Assembly (NCBI RefSeq): GCF_016623465.1 | Contig: NZ_JAEDAJ010000005.1 | Location: forward strand, 1-64,000 | Origin: Brachybacterium halotolerans | GTDB lineage: Bacteria; Actinomycetota; Actinomycetes; Actinomycetales; Dermabacteraceae | Length of the DNA: 64,000 nucleotides | Direction: 5' to 3' | In this document: positions 1-8,238 of the stretch, one piece after another | Numbering within the stretch: the first letter of the stretch is position 1 | How the letters are laid out: each line of letters begins with the position of its first letter | The notes under the pieces: model-generated | What the model was told of the DNA's origin: nothing | The model's database searches: none | What the model saw: only the letters and a program-made list of their open reading frames with translations | Translations under genes and position numbers: made by a program

Positions 1-27
1 CCCCCCCCCCCCCCCCCCCCCCCCCCC
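1..27. repeat. Homopolymer run of 27 C
   Basis: The window opens with 27 uninterrupted C residues, 11 bases downstream of the stop codon of the first gene (read on the minus strand). It is either a genuine poly-G/C tract at the 3' end of the importer operon or a sequencing/assembly end artefact. Nothing else is seen in bases 1-38. Confidence 0.6.
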
Positions 28-38
28 ACCCCGGGCCC

Positions 39-923
39 TCACTTCAGGCCGGAGGTCTTGATGGACGCGACGATCTGCTTCTGGAAGACGAAGAAGATCC
101 CCAGGGTGGGCAGGGCCGCGACGGTCGCGGCGGCCAGGATGTAGTTCCAGTCGGCCGCGTACTGCTGCTGGAAGCTCTGGATCCCCAGCTGGACCACGCG
201 CAGGTGCGGATCCGAGGTCACGGTCATCGGCCACACGAACGAGTTCCAGTTCGCGAGGAAGAAGAAGACCGCGAGGGCCGCGAGGATCGGCCGGGAGAGC
301 GGCAGCACGATCGACCAGTAGATCTTCCAGTAGCTCGCGCCGTCGACCAGCGCCGCCTCCTCGAGCTCGTCGGGCAGGGAGACGTAGAACTGGCGCAGCA
401 GGAAGATGCCGAAGGCGTTGAAGATCGCGGGGACGATGAGTCCCGCGTAGCTGTCCACGATCCCCAGCGTGCGCACGATGATGAACGTGGGGATGATGGT
501 CACCGGGGCGCTCACCAGCATCGTCGCGAAGATCCCCAGGAAGATCTTCTCGCGGCCGGGGAAGCGCAGACGCGCCAGTGCGTAGGCCGCCATCGAATGG
601 AACCAGAGCGCGATCACCGTGACCGCGGCGGAGACGAAGAAGCTGTTGAACAGGTAGCGCGCGAACGGCACCTGCGAGAACACGTAGACGTAGTTGTCCA
701 GGGTGAAGGTGCTCGGGATCAGCTGCGGGGAGTTGACCTCCTCGGCGGTCTTGAAGGATCCCAGCACCATCCACAGCAGCGGGAACACGGTCGCGAGCGC
801 GAGGACCAGGCCGATCGCGAAGAGCAGCCAGCGCAGGCGGCTGCTCCGCGATCCACGGCGCGGTCCCGGGCGCAGCCCCGGACGGTCGACGGGCGCGGCC
901 TGGGTGCGGGTGTCAGTCGTCAT
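39..923 (-). CDS. Carbohydrate ABC transporter permease, MalG type
   Basis: Inner-membrane permease of a CUT1-type sugar importer, 294 residues, the usual family length. After a basic N-terminus it has about six hydrophobic segments and the cytoplasmic EAA loop (EEAALVDGASYWKIYWSIVLP, residues about 187-207) that contacts the ATPase. It is the last gene of an SBP-permease-permease operon; its ATG overlaps the stop of the MalF-type gene in an ATGA-like arrangement, implying translational coupling. No ATPase gene is in the locus, so a shared MsiK-type ATPase encoded elsewhere is likely (inference from actinobacterial practice). Substrate cannot be read from the permease itself. Confidence 0.93.
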   Translation of the reverse strand: MTTDTRTQAAPVDRPGLRPGPRRGSRSSRLRWLLFAIGLVLALATVFPLLWMVLGSFKTAEEVNSPQLIPSTFTLDNYVYVFSQVPFARYLFNSFFVSAAVTVIALWFHSMAAYALARLRFPGREKIFLGIFATMLVSAPVTIIPTFIIVRTLGIVDSYAGLIVPAIFNAFGIFLLRQFYVSLPDELEEAALVDGASYWKIYWSIVLPLSRPILAALAVFFFLANWNSFVWPMTVTSDPHLRVVQLGIQSFQQQYAADWNYILAAATVAALPTLGIFFVFQKQIVASIKTSGLK

Positions 924-1932
924 GGGAGAACCGGCCTCCTCGGGTGAGCAGGAACATCACGCCGGAGAAGAGCAGCAGGAACGCGACGAGCACGGAGCCC
1001 ACGGCCGCCGCGTATCCCAGATCTCCGAAGAGGAACGCCTGCTGGTAGATGTAGAAGATGAGCAGGGAGGTCGAGTTCGCGGGCCCGCCGCTGGTGAGCA
1101 CGAAGATCATGTCGAGGCCGCCGGTGACGACCGCGACCATCGACGTCAGCAGCACGAAGAAGCTCGTGGGGGCGAGCAGCGGCAGGGTGATGCGCCGGAG
1201 TCGCTGCCAGGCGCTCGCGCCGTCGATGCGGGCGGCCTCGTAGAGCTCACCGGGGATGTCCTGGAGACCGGCCAGGAAGATGATCATGTAGTAGCCCATC
1301 TGCAGCCACACGGTCACCGCGATCACCGTGCCCAGGGCGAACCTCGGATCGCCCAGGAACGAGATCCCGTCGAGGCCGACGATCGAGAGCAGCGAGGCGA
1401 TCACGCCGGTGCGGTCGGTGAGCATGAACTGCCAGACCATCGCGACCACGACGATGCTGATCACGTAGGGCAGGAACAGTGCGGAGCGGATGATGCCGAC
1501 GGCCGGGAACCTCTGCTGGACCAGCAGCGCGAGCCCCAGGCCGACGACGTAGATCAGCGGCACGAGCACCACCAGGTACAGCAGCGTGACCCGGGCGCTG
1601 TTCCAGAACTGCGGGTCCTTCACCATGCGCACGTAGTTGTCGATCCCGATGAACTCGAAGTTCCCGAACCCGTCGATCCAGAAGAACCCCAGCACCACCG
1701 AGAGGGCCATCGGGATCGCGACGAACACGAGCAGGCCGATGGCGTCGGGGGCGAGGAAGAAGAGGGCGGCGCGGGTCTCCCGCTGCGCTCGGCTGCGGGC
1801 GCGCCTCCGCCCCCGGCCGCCCCCACGGGACCTGGGCCCTGGTGCGGCGGACGCGGAGGGATCGGCGCCCGGGCCGGCGCCCTGGCCCGGACCCGGGCCG
1901 GCGTCTGCGTTCACGTCTGCGGCGGCGCTCAT
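913..1932 (-). CDS. Carbohydrate ABC transporter permease, MalF type
   Basis: Partner permease of the sugar importer, 339 residues. The first 60 residues are a low-complexity Gly/Ala/Pro/Arg tail; then six transmembrane segments and an EAA loop (ELYEAARIDGASAWQRLRR, around residue 232-250) typical of MalF/UgpA proteins. The start overlaps the stop of the binding-protein gene by ATGA and its stop overlaps the next permease start by 11 bases, so the three genes are a tight operon transcribed leftward from the divergent promoter region near 3.5 kb. Confidence 0.93.
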   Translation of the reverse strand: MSAAADVNADAGPGPGQGAGPGADPSASAAPGPRSRGGGRGRRRARSRAQRETRAALFFLAPDAIGLLVFVAIPMALSVVLGFFWIDGFGNFEFIGIDNYVRMVKDPQFWNSARVTLLYLVVLVPLIYVVGLGLALLVQQRFPAVGIIRSALFLPYVISIVVVAMVWQFMLTDRTGVIASLLSIVGLDGISFLGDPRFALGTVIAVTVWLQMGYYMIIFLAGLQDIPGELYEAARIDGASAWQRLRRITLPLLAPTSFFVLLTSMVAVVTGGLDMIFVLTSGGPANSTSLLIFYIYQQAFLFGDLGYAAAVGSVLVAFLLLFSGVMFLLTRGGRFSHDD

Positions 1933-3341
1933 ACGAGGCTGCCTCCTTCATAGGTCTCGAGGTAGCTCTCGATGGTCTGCTGGGCGCGCGCGGACTCCTC
2001 GCCCGGGTCCCCGCCGCCCAGCTCGACGGACTGCAGGGCGTCGGAGACGGCCTTGTAGACGACGGGCGGGAAGCGGGGCTCGCCGCGTCCGGTCGGCAGG
2101 ATCTCGTCGTGGAAGATCTTCTGGTGCTCCTCCGCGTAGGCGTCGTCGGCCTGCAGCTTCGCGTCGACCGAGCGCCGCGCGGGCATGTTCCCCTTGGCGG
2201 GTCCGTTCCAGGTGGCGATGTGGTCGATGGACTGCTCGTCCATGGAGCCCAGGGTCTGCACGACGAAGCGGGCGGCGGCCTCCGGGTCGGCGCCGCGCGC
2301 GTTCACGCACCAGGCCCAGCCGCCCAGGATCGTGCTCGACTCCTCGCCCGGGGGAGGCGGCAGCGGCAGGACGCCGAATCTCTTGTCCGGTGCGTTCTGG
2401 GTCAGGTTCATGACGTCCCAGACGCCCGTCTCCCAGAACGCCGCGTAGCCCGAGGTGAAGGCCGAGACGATGTCGCCGTTGGCGGGGCGGGTGCGGGGCG
2501 TGGCGCCCGTGGAGACGGCGCGGCCCCAGAGCTCGAGCGCCGCGCGAGGCCCGTCGGCGTCGAAGACCGGACGCTGCGTCGTCGGGTCGATGACGTCCCC
2601 GCCGGTCTGCCACACCCACGGGTAGAAGGTGAAGTTCTGGTAGTAGCCGGGGTCGACGTCGAGCACGAGCCCGGTCGTGGAGCCCGTGCTGAGGGATGCC
2701 GCGAGCTCGAGCAGCTCGTCCCAGTCCTTCGGCAGGTCGCCCTCGGAGATCCCCTTCTTCTCGAGCAGGTCCGGGTCGTAGAAGAGGGCCAGGGGCTCCT
2801 GCTCCATGGGCAGTCCGAAGATCCGGTCGCCGTCGCGCCGGGTGGTGAGCGCCTCGGGGAAGTAGTCCGCGATCGCCTCCTGCTCCATGTACGGGGCGAG
2901 GTCCACGAGCACCCCGCCGTTGGCGTAGCGCAGGTAGTCGCCGGGGGAGATGAGGAAGATGTCCGGGCCGTCGCCCGAGGCGAAGGCGACCGGCATGCGC
3001 TGGTTCATCTGGTCGCTCGTCATGTAGACGGAGTTGATCTCGTGCTCGCCCGCGTGGTTCCAGCGGTCGATCGCCTTCTGGAACCAGTCCGACTGCGCGA
3101 CGAGGTTCGGATCCTGCTGGGGCGCTGGGCTGTAGAAGTTCCAGAAGGTCAGCGGGCGATCGGCCTCCGCACGCCCGCACGCGCCGAGCAGCGGCACGCT
3201 CGCCGCCGCGGCGGCGCCTCCCGCCAGCAGGGAGCGCCGGGGTATCCGTCCGGCCGAGCGCTGCGGGCGTCCGTGCGGGCGTCGCTGCGGGTGTCCTGCG
3301 GGCGGCGGTTCGGGCCGACGGTGGGGAAGGGCAGATGGCAC
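1929..3341 (-). CDS. Sugar ABC transporter substrate-binding lipoprotein
   Basis: Extracellular solute-binding protein (family 1), 470 residues, anchored as a lipoprotein and delivering a sugar or oligosaccharide to the two downstream permeases. The N-terminus has a twin-arginine export signal (PRRSLLAGG) followed by a hydrophobic stretch and a lipobox ending LLGAC. I chose the GTG at 3341 rather than the ATG 39 bases upstream because GAGGAGG lies 6 bases before the GTG while the ATG lacks a Shine-Dalgarno. Transcription probably starts from the promoter at 3509-3537, with a LacI-type site at the start point. Divergent neighbours (GH172 glycosidase, isomerase) suggest a furanose/pentose-containing glycan product as substrate; this is inference. 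Confidence 0.92.
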   Translation of the reverse strand: MPSALPHRRPEPPPAGHPQRRPHGRPQRSAGRIPRRSLLAGGAAAAASVPLLGACGRAEADRPLTFWNFYSPAPQQDPNLVAQSDWFQKAIDRWNHAGEHEINSVYMTSDQMNQRMPVAFASGDGPDIFLISPGDYLRYANGGVLVDLAPYMEQEAIADYFPEALTTRRDGDRIFGLPMEQEPLALFYDPDLLEKKGISEGDLPKDWDELLELAASLSTGSTTGLVLDVDPGYYQNFTFYPWVWQTGGDVIDPTTQRPVFDADGPRAALELWGRAVSTGATPRTRPANGDIVSAFTSGYAAFWETGVWDVMNLTQNAPDKRFGVLPLPPPPGEESSTILGGWAWCVNARGADPEAAARFVVQTLGSMDEQSIDHIATWNGPAKGNMPARRSVDAKLQADDAYAEEHQKIFHDEILPTGRGEPRFPPVVYKAVSDALQSVELGGGDPGEESARAQQTIESYLETYEGGSLV

Positions 3342-3491
3342 GGGGTTCCTCCTCGAACCGCGTCGACGGCGCGGCGGCATCGGTTCCGCCGGCGTGTGCT
3401 CCTCGCAGCAGTGCCGGCGGCCGGCATCGGTGATGCTCGGGCGCGGTCCGCGCTCGTGAGCCCCGAGAGCGCCGCGGCATCGACTCCGCGA

Positions 3492-3503
3492 GGAAACGAT
3501 TAC
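3492..3503 (-). promoter_or_regulatory. Candidate LacI-family operator for the importer operon
   Basis: Read on the minus strand the site is GTAATCGTTTCC. It starts 5 bases downstream of the -10 box at 3509-3514, so it sits on the expected transcription start. It matches the site at 3668-3679 (GTAAACGTTTTT) at 9 of 12 positions in the same orientation relative to transcription, and both carry the CG-centred core of LacI-family operators. The likely binder is the LacI regulator encoded at 6746-7870. Confidence 0.55.
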
Positions 3504-3508
3504 CGGAC

Positions 3509-3537
3509 ACCGTACGAATGCGTCCGGGTCACGTCAA
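3509..3537 (-). promoter_or_regulatory. Promoter of the importer operon
   Basis: On the minus strand: -35 TTGACG (3532-3537), spacer of exactly 17 bases, -10 TACGGT (3509-3514). It points at the binding-protein gene. The match to the vegetative sigma consensus and the ideal spacing are seen directly; activity is inferred. Confidence 0.6.
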
Positions 3538-3634
3538 TCGTCCTTTCGTCCCGGGTGCGTCGCGACCGCAGCGCGGCACGTCGACCCCGCGTTTCTCCTG
3601 CAGATCTCCGGTGGATCCGGATCGCGTCGGCGCC

Positions 3635-3663
3635 TTGACCTGCCGGACGCACCTCCGTACAGT
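3635..3663 (+). promoter_or_regulatory. Promoter of the GH172-isomerase genes
   Basis: -35 TTGACC (3635-3640), 17-base spacer, -10 TACAGT (3658-3663), facing the glycosidase gene. It mirrors the divergent promoter at 3509-3537; together they make the 446-bp gap 3342-3787 a divergent control region. The rest of that gap shows no gene. Confidence 0.65.
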
Positions 3664-3667
3664 CCGA

Positions 3668-3679
3668 GTAAACGTTTTT
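3668..3679 (+). promoter_or_regulatory. Candidate LacI-family operator for the glycosidase genes
   Basis: GTAAACGTTTTT contains the perfect 8-base palindrome AAACGTTT and begins 4 bases after the -10 box, covering the predicted +1. A repressor bound here would block initiation. It pairs with the similar site at 3492-3503 upstream of the importer. Confidence 0.55.
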
Positions 3680-3787
3680 CGTCCGACGACTCCTTGCGTC
3701 GGCCCGCACTGTCCGCACCGCCGTGCGCTCACGAGGGTCCCGAGCGCTCGTGAGCCGTCGGCCCCCGGCTCACGAAGGAGTGACCCC

Positions 3788-4939
3788 GTGTCCGACCCCT
3801 CTGGTGCTTCCCCCGCCGCCCCGGCCTCGTCCGGCCTCGCCCGCCTGCGTCCCGTGCTCACCCGCTCCATCAGCCCGGAGAACTTCGACGGGGCCGCCGG
3901 AGGCGGCGCCCGTGCGAGCGAGGGGACCGGGGCGGCGAACGCCCGCGACCTCGGCGTGGGCTGGAAGGTCTCGCCGAGCGTCGACGTGAGGGCGGGGGAG
4001 ACGTTCGATCTCGCCGACATCGACGGCGCCGGCGTCATCACCCACATCTGGATCACCACGCACACGGACAACTGGCGCACCCTCGTGCTGCGGGCCTACT
4101 GGGACGGGGCCGAGGAGCCCGCCGTCGAGGTCCCCTACGGCGACTTCTTCTGCAGCGGCTGGAGCAGCTTCGCCCAGGTCGACTCCCAGATGATCGCCGC
4201 GAACCCCCACGGCGGCTTCAACTCCTACTGGCCCATGCCCTTTCGCGACGGTGCGCGCCTGACCATCGAGAACACCTCCGGGGTCGACGCCCGCGTCTAC
4301 TACCAGGTGACCTACGAGGTCGGCGGCGACCACAGCCGGGACGGGTACTTCCACGCCCAGTGGCGGCGCTCGAACCCGCTGCCTGACCGCACCCCGCACG
4401 TCCTCCTCGAGGGCGTCGAGGGGCAGGGGCAGTACGTGGGCACCTACATCGCCTGGGGCGTGAACTCCAACGGCTGGTGGGGCGAGGGCGAGATCAAGTT
4501 CTATATGGACGACGACACCGAGCACCCCACCATCTGCGGCACCGGCACTGAGGACTACTTCGGCGGCGCCTGGAACTTCGATGTCCCCGGCCGCGGGTAC
4601 ACCGCGTTCTCGACCCCCTACCTGGGCATGCCCCAGGTCATCCGGCCCGACGGCCTGTACTCCTCCCAGCAGCGCTTCGGGATGTACCGCTGGCACGTGG
4701 CCGACCCGATCCACTTCGCGACCGGCCTGCCCAAGGTCGACATCCAGGCCCTCGGCTGGCGCTCCGGCTGGCGCTACCTGCCGCTGCGCGACGACATCGC
4801 CTCGACCGCCCTGTTCTACCTGGACCGGCCGACGACGCAGCGCCCGCCCGCCCCCGACTTCGACGCCATGGAGGTGCACCTGGCCTCCGGCCCCGTGCCC
4901 GACATCGGCGCCACCCCTCCCCGGGACCCGCAGGACTGA
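3788..4939 (+). CDS. GH172 / DUF2961 family glycosidase
   Basis: 383-residue protein of the DUF2961 family, now glycoside hydrolase family 172; characterised members include difructose-dianhydride synthase/hydrolase and exo-alpha-D-arabinofuranosidases. Diagnostic blocks are SYWPMPF, YFHAQWRR, WWGEGEIKFYMDDD and GTGTEDYF; glutamates 233/235 (GEGE) and 255 (TED) are the likely catalytic pair region. There is no export signal, so it probably acts in the cytoplasm on an imported oligosaccharide. GTG at 3788 is chosen because GAAGGAG lies 7 bases upstream; the open frame extends further 5' but through the promoter region. It is followed by a fucose-isomerase-like gene and precedes the LacI gene. 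Whether the sugar released is D-arabinose, D-fructose or another furanose is not decidable here. Confidence 0.88.
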   Translation: MSDPSGASPAAPASSGLARLRPVLTRSISPENFDGAAGGGARASEGTGAANARDLGVGWKVSPSVDVRAGETFDLADIDGAGVITHIWITTHTDNWRTLVLRAYWDGAEEPAVEVPYGDFFCSGWSSFAQVDSQMIAANPHGGFNSYWPMPFRDGARLTIENTSGVDARVYYQVTYEVGGDHSRDGYFHAQWRRSNPLPDRTPHVLLEGVEGQGQYVGTYIAWGVNSNGWWGEGEIKFYMDDDTEHPTICGTGTEDYFGGAWNFDVPGRGYTAFSTPYLGMPQVIRPDGLYSSQQRFGMYRWHVADPIHFATGLPKVDIQALGWRSGWRYLPLRDDIASTALFYLDRPTTQRPPAPDFDAMEVHLASGPVPDIGATPPRDPQD

Positions 4940-5040
4940 GCGCACCCGCCCGGCCTGCCGCGCCCATCACCCGCACGACGCATCCCCACGACGCACCCGC
5001 ACGCACCCTCCGCTCGCGCACCATACTCGAAGGAGCCATC

Positions 5041-6714
5041 ATGACCGCCACCGCAGACGCCACCGAGTCCCGCACCTATGCCCTGCCCGAGCGCGCGCAG
5101 CGCCCGTCGGCCGCCGAGGGGGAGGTGTGGCTGATCCCGAGCGGTGACCTGCGCGAGAGCGCGAACACCGAGTCGTGGGGTGCGCAGCAGGAGCTCGAGC
5201 GGCAGGTGACCGAGGCGTTCGAGGCCGCGGGCGCGAGGGTGCGGCGCGCGTTCGAGGCGGATCCTGAGTTCGGTCACGGGTTCATCCGTTCGCAGCGGAT
5301 GGGCATGGAGGTGTTCCGCTCGATCCCGACGGATGCCCCGCTCGTGGTGGCGACCGCGAACTGGCAGTACAGCCACCACGTCCTGGCGGGTCTGCGCACG
5401 CACCGCGGGCCGATCCTCACGGTCGCGAACTTCGCGCCCGAGTGGCCGGGCCTGGTGGGTCTGCTGAACCTCAACGGCGGGCTGACGAAGATGGGCCGGG
5501 AGTACTCGAGCATCTGGACGGTCGACGGGACCGACGACTGGTTCCGCGAGGGCGTCGCGACGTGGGCGCGCACGGGCGCGCTCGAGCACGATGCCTCGCA
5601 CGTGAAGGACCTGCCGGCTCTCGCGGACACCCCGGAGTCGCGTCTCGGGGCGGCGCTCGCGGAGCAGCTGCTCGAGGACAAGGCCATCATCGGGATCTTC
5701 GACGAGGGCTGCATGGGGATGTACAACGCGATCATCGACGACGAGCTGCTGAACCCGCTGGGCATCTTCAAGGAGCGCCTGTCCCAGTCGGCGCTGTGGG
5801 CGGAGATGCAGACCGTCTCCGATGCGGAGGCCGATGCGGTGGGGCGCTGGCTCACCGATGCGGGGATGACGTTCCGGCTGGGCACGGACGAGGCGACGGA
5901 GCTGACGGAGAACCAGCTGCGCTGGCAGTACAAGATGTACATCGCGGCCCTGCGGATCAGCGACGACTTCGGGCTGGACGCGGTGGGCATCCAGTACCAG
6001 CAGGGGCTGAAGGACGTGTGCCCGGCCTCGGACCTCGTCGAGGGACTGCTGAACAACCTCGAGCGCCCGGAGGTCACCAGCCGCGACGGGGAGCGGGTGC
6101 TGTGGGAGGGCAAGGCCCTGCCGAACTTCAACGAGGTCGACGAGGGCGTCGCGGTCGACGCGCTGATCACCAACCGGGTGTGGTCGGCGATGGGCATGGA
6201 CCCGGCGACCACCCTGCACGACGTGCGCTGGGGCGAGGACTTCGAGGGCGAGTACGTGTGGGTCTACGAGATCTCCGGCTCCGTGCCGCCCAGCCATCTG
6301 CCCGGCGGGTATGCGGGCGCGGAGGGCTGGCGTCAGGGGCCGACGTTCTTCCCCGCGGGCGGGTCCACGATCAACGGGGTCTCGCGGCCCGGGGAGATCG
6401 TGTGGTCCCGCGTGTACATCGAGGGCGGTGCGCTGCACGCGGACGTGGGCCGCTGCCGGGTCGTGGAGCTCCCGGAGGCGGAGGTGACGCGGCGCAAGGA
6501 GTCCACGAACCCGGAGTGGCCGATCGCGAGCGTGGTCCTGGACGGCGTCTCCCGCGATCAGTTCATGGCACGCCACAAGGCCAACCACGCCCAGCTGGTC
6601 TACGCTGACAGCGCCGCTGCGGCGGACCGGGCGCTGACCGCGAAGGCCGCCATGTTCGACCGCCTCGGCGTGCAGGTCCACCTCTGCGGCGACGCCACCG
6701 TCCTCCAGAGCTGA
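5041..6714 (+). CDS. L-fucose isomerase-like sugar isomerase
   Basis: 557-residue protein resembling the L-fucose/D-arabinose isomerase family, which interconverts aldoses and ketoses (L-fucose to L-fuculose, D-arabinose to D-ribulose) with a divalent metal. Family-like blocks include FDEGCMGMYNAIIDDEL near residue 220, QYKMYIAALRISDDFGLDAVGIQYQQG near 300 and the C-terminal domain with the RHKANHAQLVY segment. It begins 101 bases after the GH172 stop with AAGGAG upstream of the ATG and is presumably cotranscribed. Pairing with a GH172 enzyme makes D-arabinose a reasonable substrate (inference). No matching ketose kinase lies in the locus. Confidence 0.75.
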   Translation: MTATADATESRTYALPERAQRPSAAEGEVWLIPSGDLRESANTESWGAQQELERQVTEAFEAAGARVRRAFEADPEFGHGFIRSQRMGMEVFRSIPTDAPLVVATANWQYSHHVLAGLRTHRGPILTVANFAPEWPGLVGLLNLNGGLTKMGREYSSIWTVDGTDDWFREGVATWARTGALEHDASHVKDLPALADTPESRLGAALAEQLLEDKAIIGIFDEGCMGMYNAIIDDELLNPLGIFKERLSQSALWAEMQTVSDAEADAVGRWLTDAGMTFRLGTDEATELTENQLRWQYKMYIAALRISDDFGLDAVGIQYQQGLKDVCPASDLVEGLLNNLERPEVTSRDGERVLWEGKALPNFNEVDEGVAVDALITNRVWSAMGMDPATTLHDVRWGEDFEGEYVWVYEISGSVPPSHLPGGYAGAEGWRQGPTFFPAGGSTINGVSRPGEIVWSRVYIEGGALHADVGRCRVVELPEAEVTRRKESTNPEWPIASVVLDGVSRDQFMARHKANHAQLVYADSAAAADRALTAKAAMFDRLGVQVHLCGDATVLQS

Positions 6715-6745
6715 CCCGCCCCGCCACCCGTCGGACCGACCCGAG

Positions 6746-7870
6746 ATGAGCCCCGCGATGAACGTGCGCCGACCGACGATCCTCGACGTCGCGAGCACTG
6801 CCGGGGTCTCGACGGCCACCGTCTCGCGCGTCATCAACGGCGCGCAGAACGTCGACAAGGAGCTCTCGCGGCGCGTGCGCTCTGCCGTGCGCGCCACCGG
6901 GTACGTGCCCAACGCCGCGGGACGATCCCTGCGCAGCGGCGCCTCCGCCCAGGTCGCCGTCGTCACGCCCGACGCCGAGAACCCCTACTTCACGCGGGTG
7001 ATCAGCGAGGTCGAGAGGATGGCGCGCGGCCAGGGCTACTCGGTGATGGTCGCCCACACCGAGGACGACCTCGAGCGCGAGCGCGAGGTGTTCCCGCAGC
7101 TGGTCAGCCGCCAGATCGCCGGGGTCATCCTCACCGTGGTCGACGAGAACCTCTCGGACGTGACGCCGCTGCTCGCGGCCGAGACGCCGCTCGTGCTCGT
7201 GGACCGCCGCGTCCACGGGGCCGACGTCGACCTCGTGGTCACCGACAACCTCGATGCCGGCCGCCGAGGCGCCCAGCACCTCGCCGAGCAGGGATTCCGC
7301 CGGCCCGTCGTCCTCACCGGTCCCGAGGGGCTGACCTCGACGGAGGACCGCGTGCGCGGCTTCCTCGCCGAGTGGTCGCGGGTCGGGGCGACCAGTGGTG
7401 ATGCGCTCGGGGCTGCGGCCGACGATGCCCCCGGGTCGTCGCGCGCCGGTGCGCTCGAGACGCCGCGCGTGATCCGCGGCGACCTGCATCTCGACTCGGG
7501 GCGGGAGGCCACCGAGGCCGTCCTCGCCGAGGGCTGGGCCGACGTCGTCTACGCGACGAACAACCGGATGTCGGCCGGGGCCTTCGAGGCGATGCGCGGA
7601 CTCGATCGCGCGGGCGCGGCCGACGCGGCGGGTGCTGCGGCCCCGCTGGGTGGGGCGGGGGTCCCCGGTCTGCTCGCGACCGACGACGACCTCTGGACCC
7701 GACTGGTCACGCCCTCGGTCTCTGTGGTCCAGCAGCCGATCCGCGCGACGGGCCGCACGGCCGCGCGCCTGCTCGGCCAGCGCATGCAGGAGCCGGGGGA
7801 GGACCCCTCGACGATCCTGCTGCGCCCGCGCATCCTCGAGCGGGAGTCCACGCGCCGCCGGGAGGGCTGA
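6746..7870 (+). CDS. LacI-family transcriptional regulator
   Basis: 374-residue regulator: an N-terminal LacI helix-turn-helix with hinge (TILDVASTAGVSTATVSRV, residues about 11-29) and a periplasmic-binding-like effector domain (DAENPYF, LVDRR, TDNLDAG). The effector domain has an Ala/Gly/Asp-rich insertion around residues 212-232. It lies 31 bases after the isomerase and is the obvious candidate repressor for the two CG-centred sites at 3492-3503 and 3668-3679, responding to a sugar released in the pathway. Confidence 0.93.
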   Translation: MSPAMNVRRPTILDVASTAGVSTATVSRVINGAQNVDKELSRRVRSAVRATGYVPNAAGRSLRSGASAQVAVVTPDAENPYFTRVISEVERMARGQGYSVMVAHTEDDLEREREVFPQLVSRQIAGVILTVVDENLSDVTPLLAAETPLVLVDRRVHGADVDLVVTDNLDAGRRGAQHLAEQGFRRPVVLTGPEGLTSTEDRVRGFLAEWSRVGATSGDALGAAADDAPGSSRAGALETPRVIRGDLHLDSGREATEAVLAEGWADVVYATNNRMSAGAFEAMRGLDRAGAADAAGAAAPLGGAGVPGLLATDDDLWTRLVTPSVSVVQQPIRATGRTAARLLGQRMQEPGEDPSTILLRPRILERESTRRREG

Positions 7871-7974
7871 GCGGCCCTCGGCACCGCGGTCCGTGAGGAG
7901 TGCCGATCCCTGTGGGGTCGAGATTCTCGAGGTGTGCGAGACCTTCGTGGTGCGCATGCCCCCGGAAGACGGAA

Positions 7975-8023
7975 CGCGCCGCCGATCGGAACTTGTTCGC
8001 CCCATGTTCCGATCAGCGGCGCG
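7975..8023. terminator. Hairpin after the LacI gene
   Basis: Two 18-base arms (7975-7992 and 8006-8023) are complementary with one mismatch around a 13-base loop. It lies about 105 bases after the LacI stop and 215 bases before the next start. There is no U-tract, as usual for actinobacterial hairpin terminators; a regulatory role is the alternative. The rest of the 368-bp gap 7871-8238 shows no gene. Confidence 0.5.
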
Positions 8024-8238
8024 TGAAGGTCGCGACTGCTGGCGGGTTCCCACCGCGTCAGCGACATCCGTGGCACCTGGGGAGCGACTGCGACACGCTC
8101 CGTTCGGTGCGAGCACTACGTTATCCGGGCCGTCTCGGGTTTCGCAAGCCCTGTGTTGCGAAAAGTTTCCCGCGCGGGTCTCGGGTCGTCTGCTGGACGG
8201 CTCGGCCGCGCTCTCACCTGCGGCGTTACCCTGTCCCT

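Noticed and set aside
3518..3787. Upstream extension of the GH172 frame
   Set aside because: It would run through the promoter and operator; GTG 3788 has a good ribosome site and begins near the family start.
4816..6966. Minus-strand frame of 716 codons over the isomerase
   Set aside because: His/Arg/Val-rich without recognisable motifs, and the plus strand encodes the isomerase with a ribosome site.
7900..8238. Upstream extension of the aldo/keto reductase frame
   Set aside because: Encodes no reductase-like sequence and crosses a strong hairpin.
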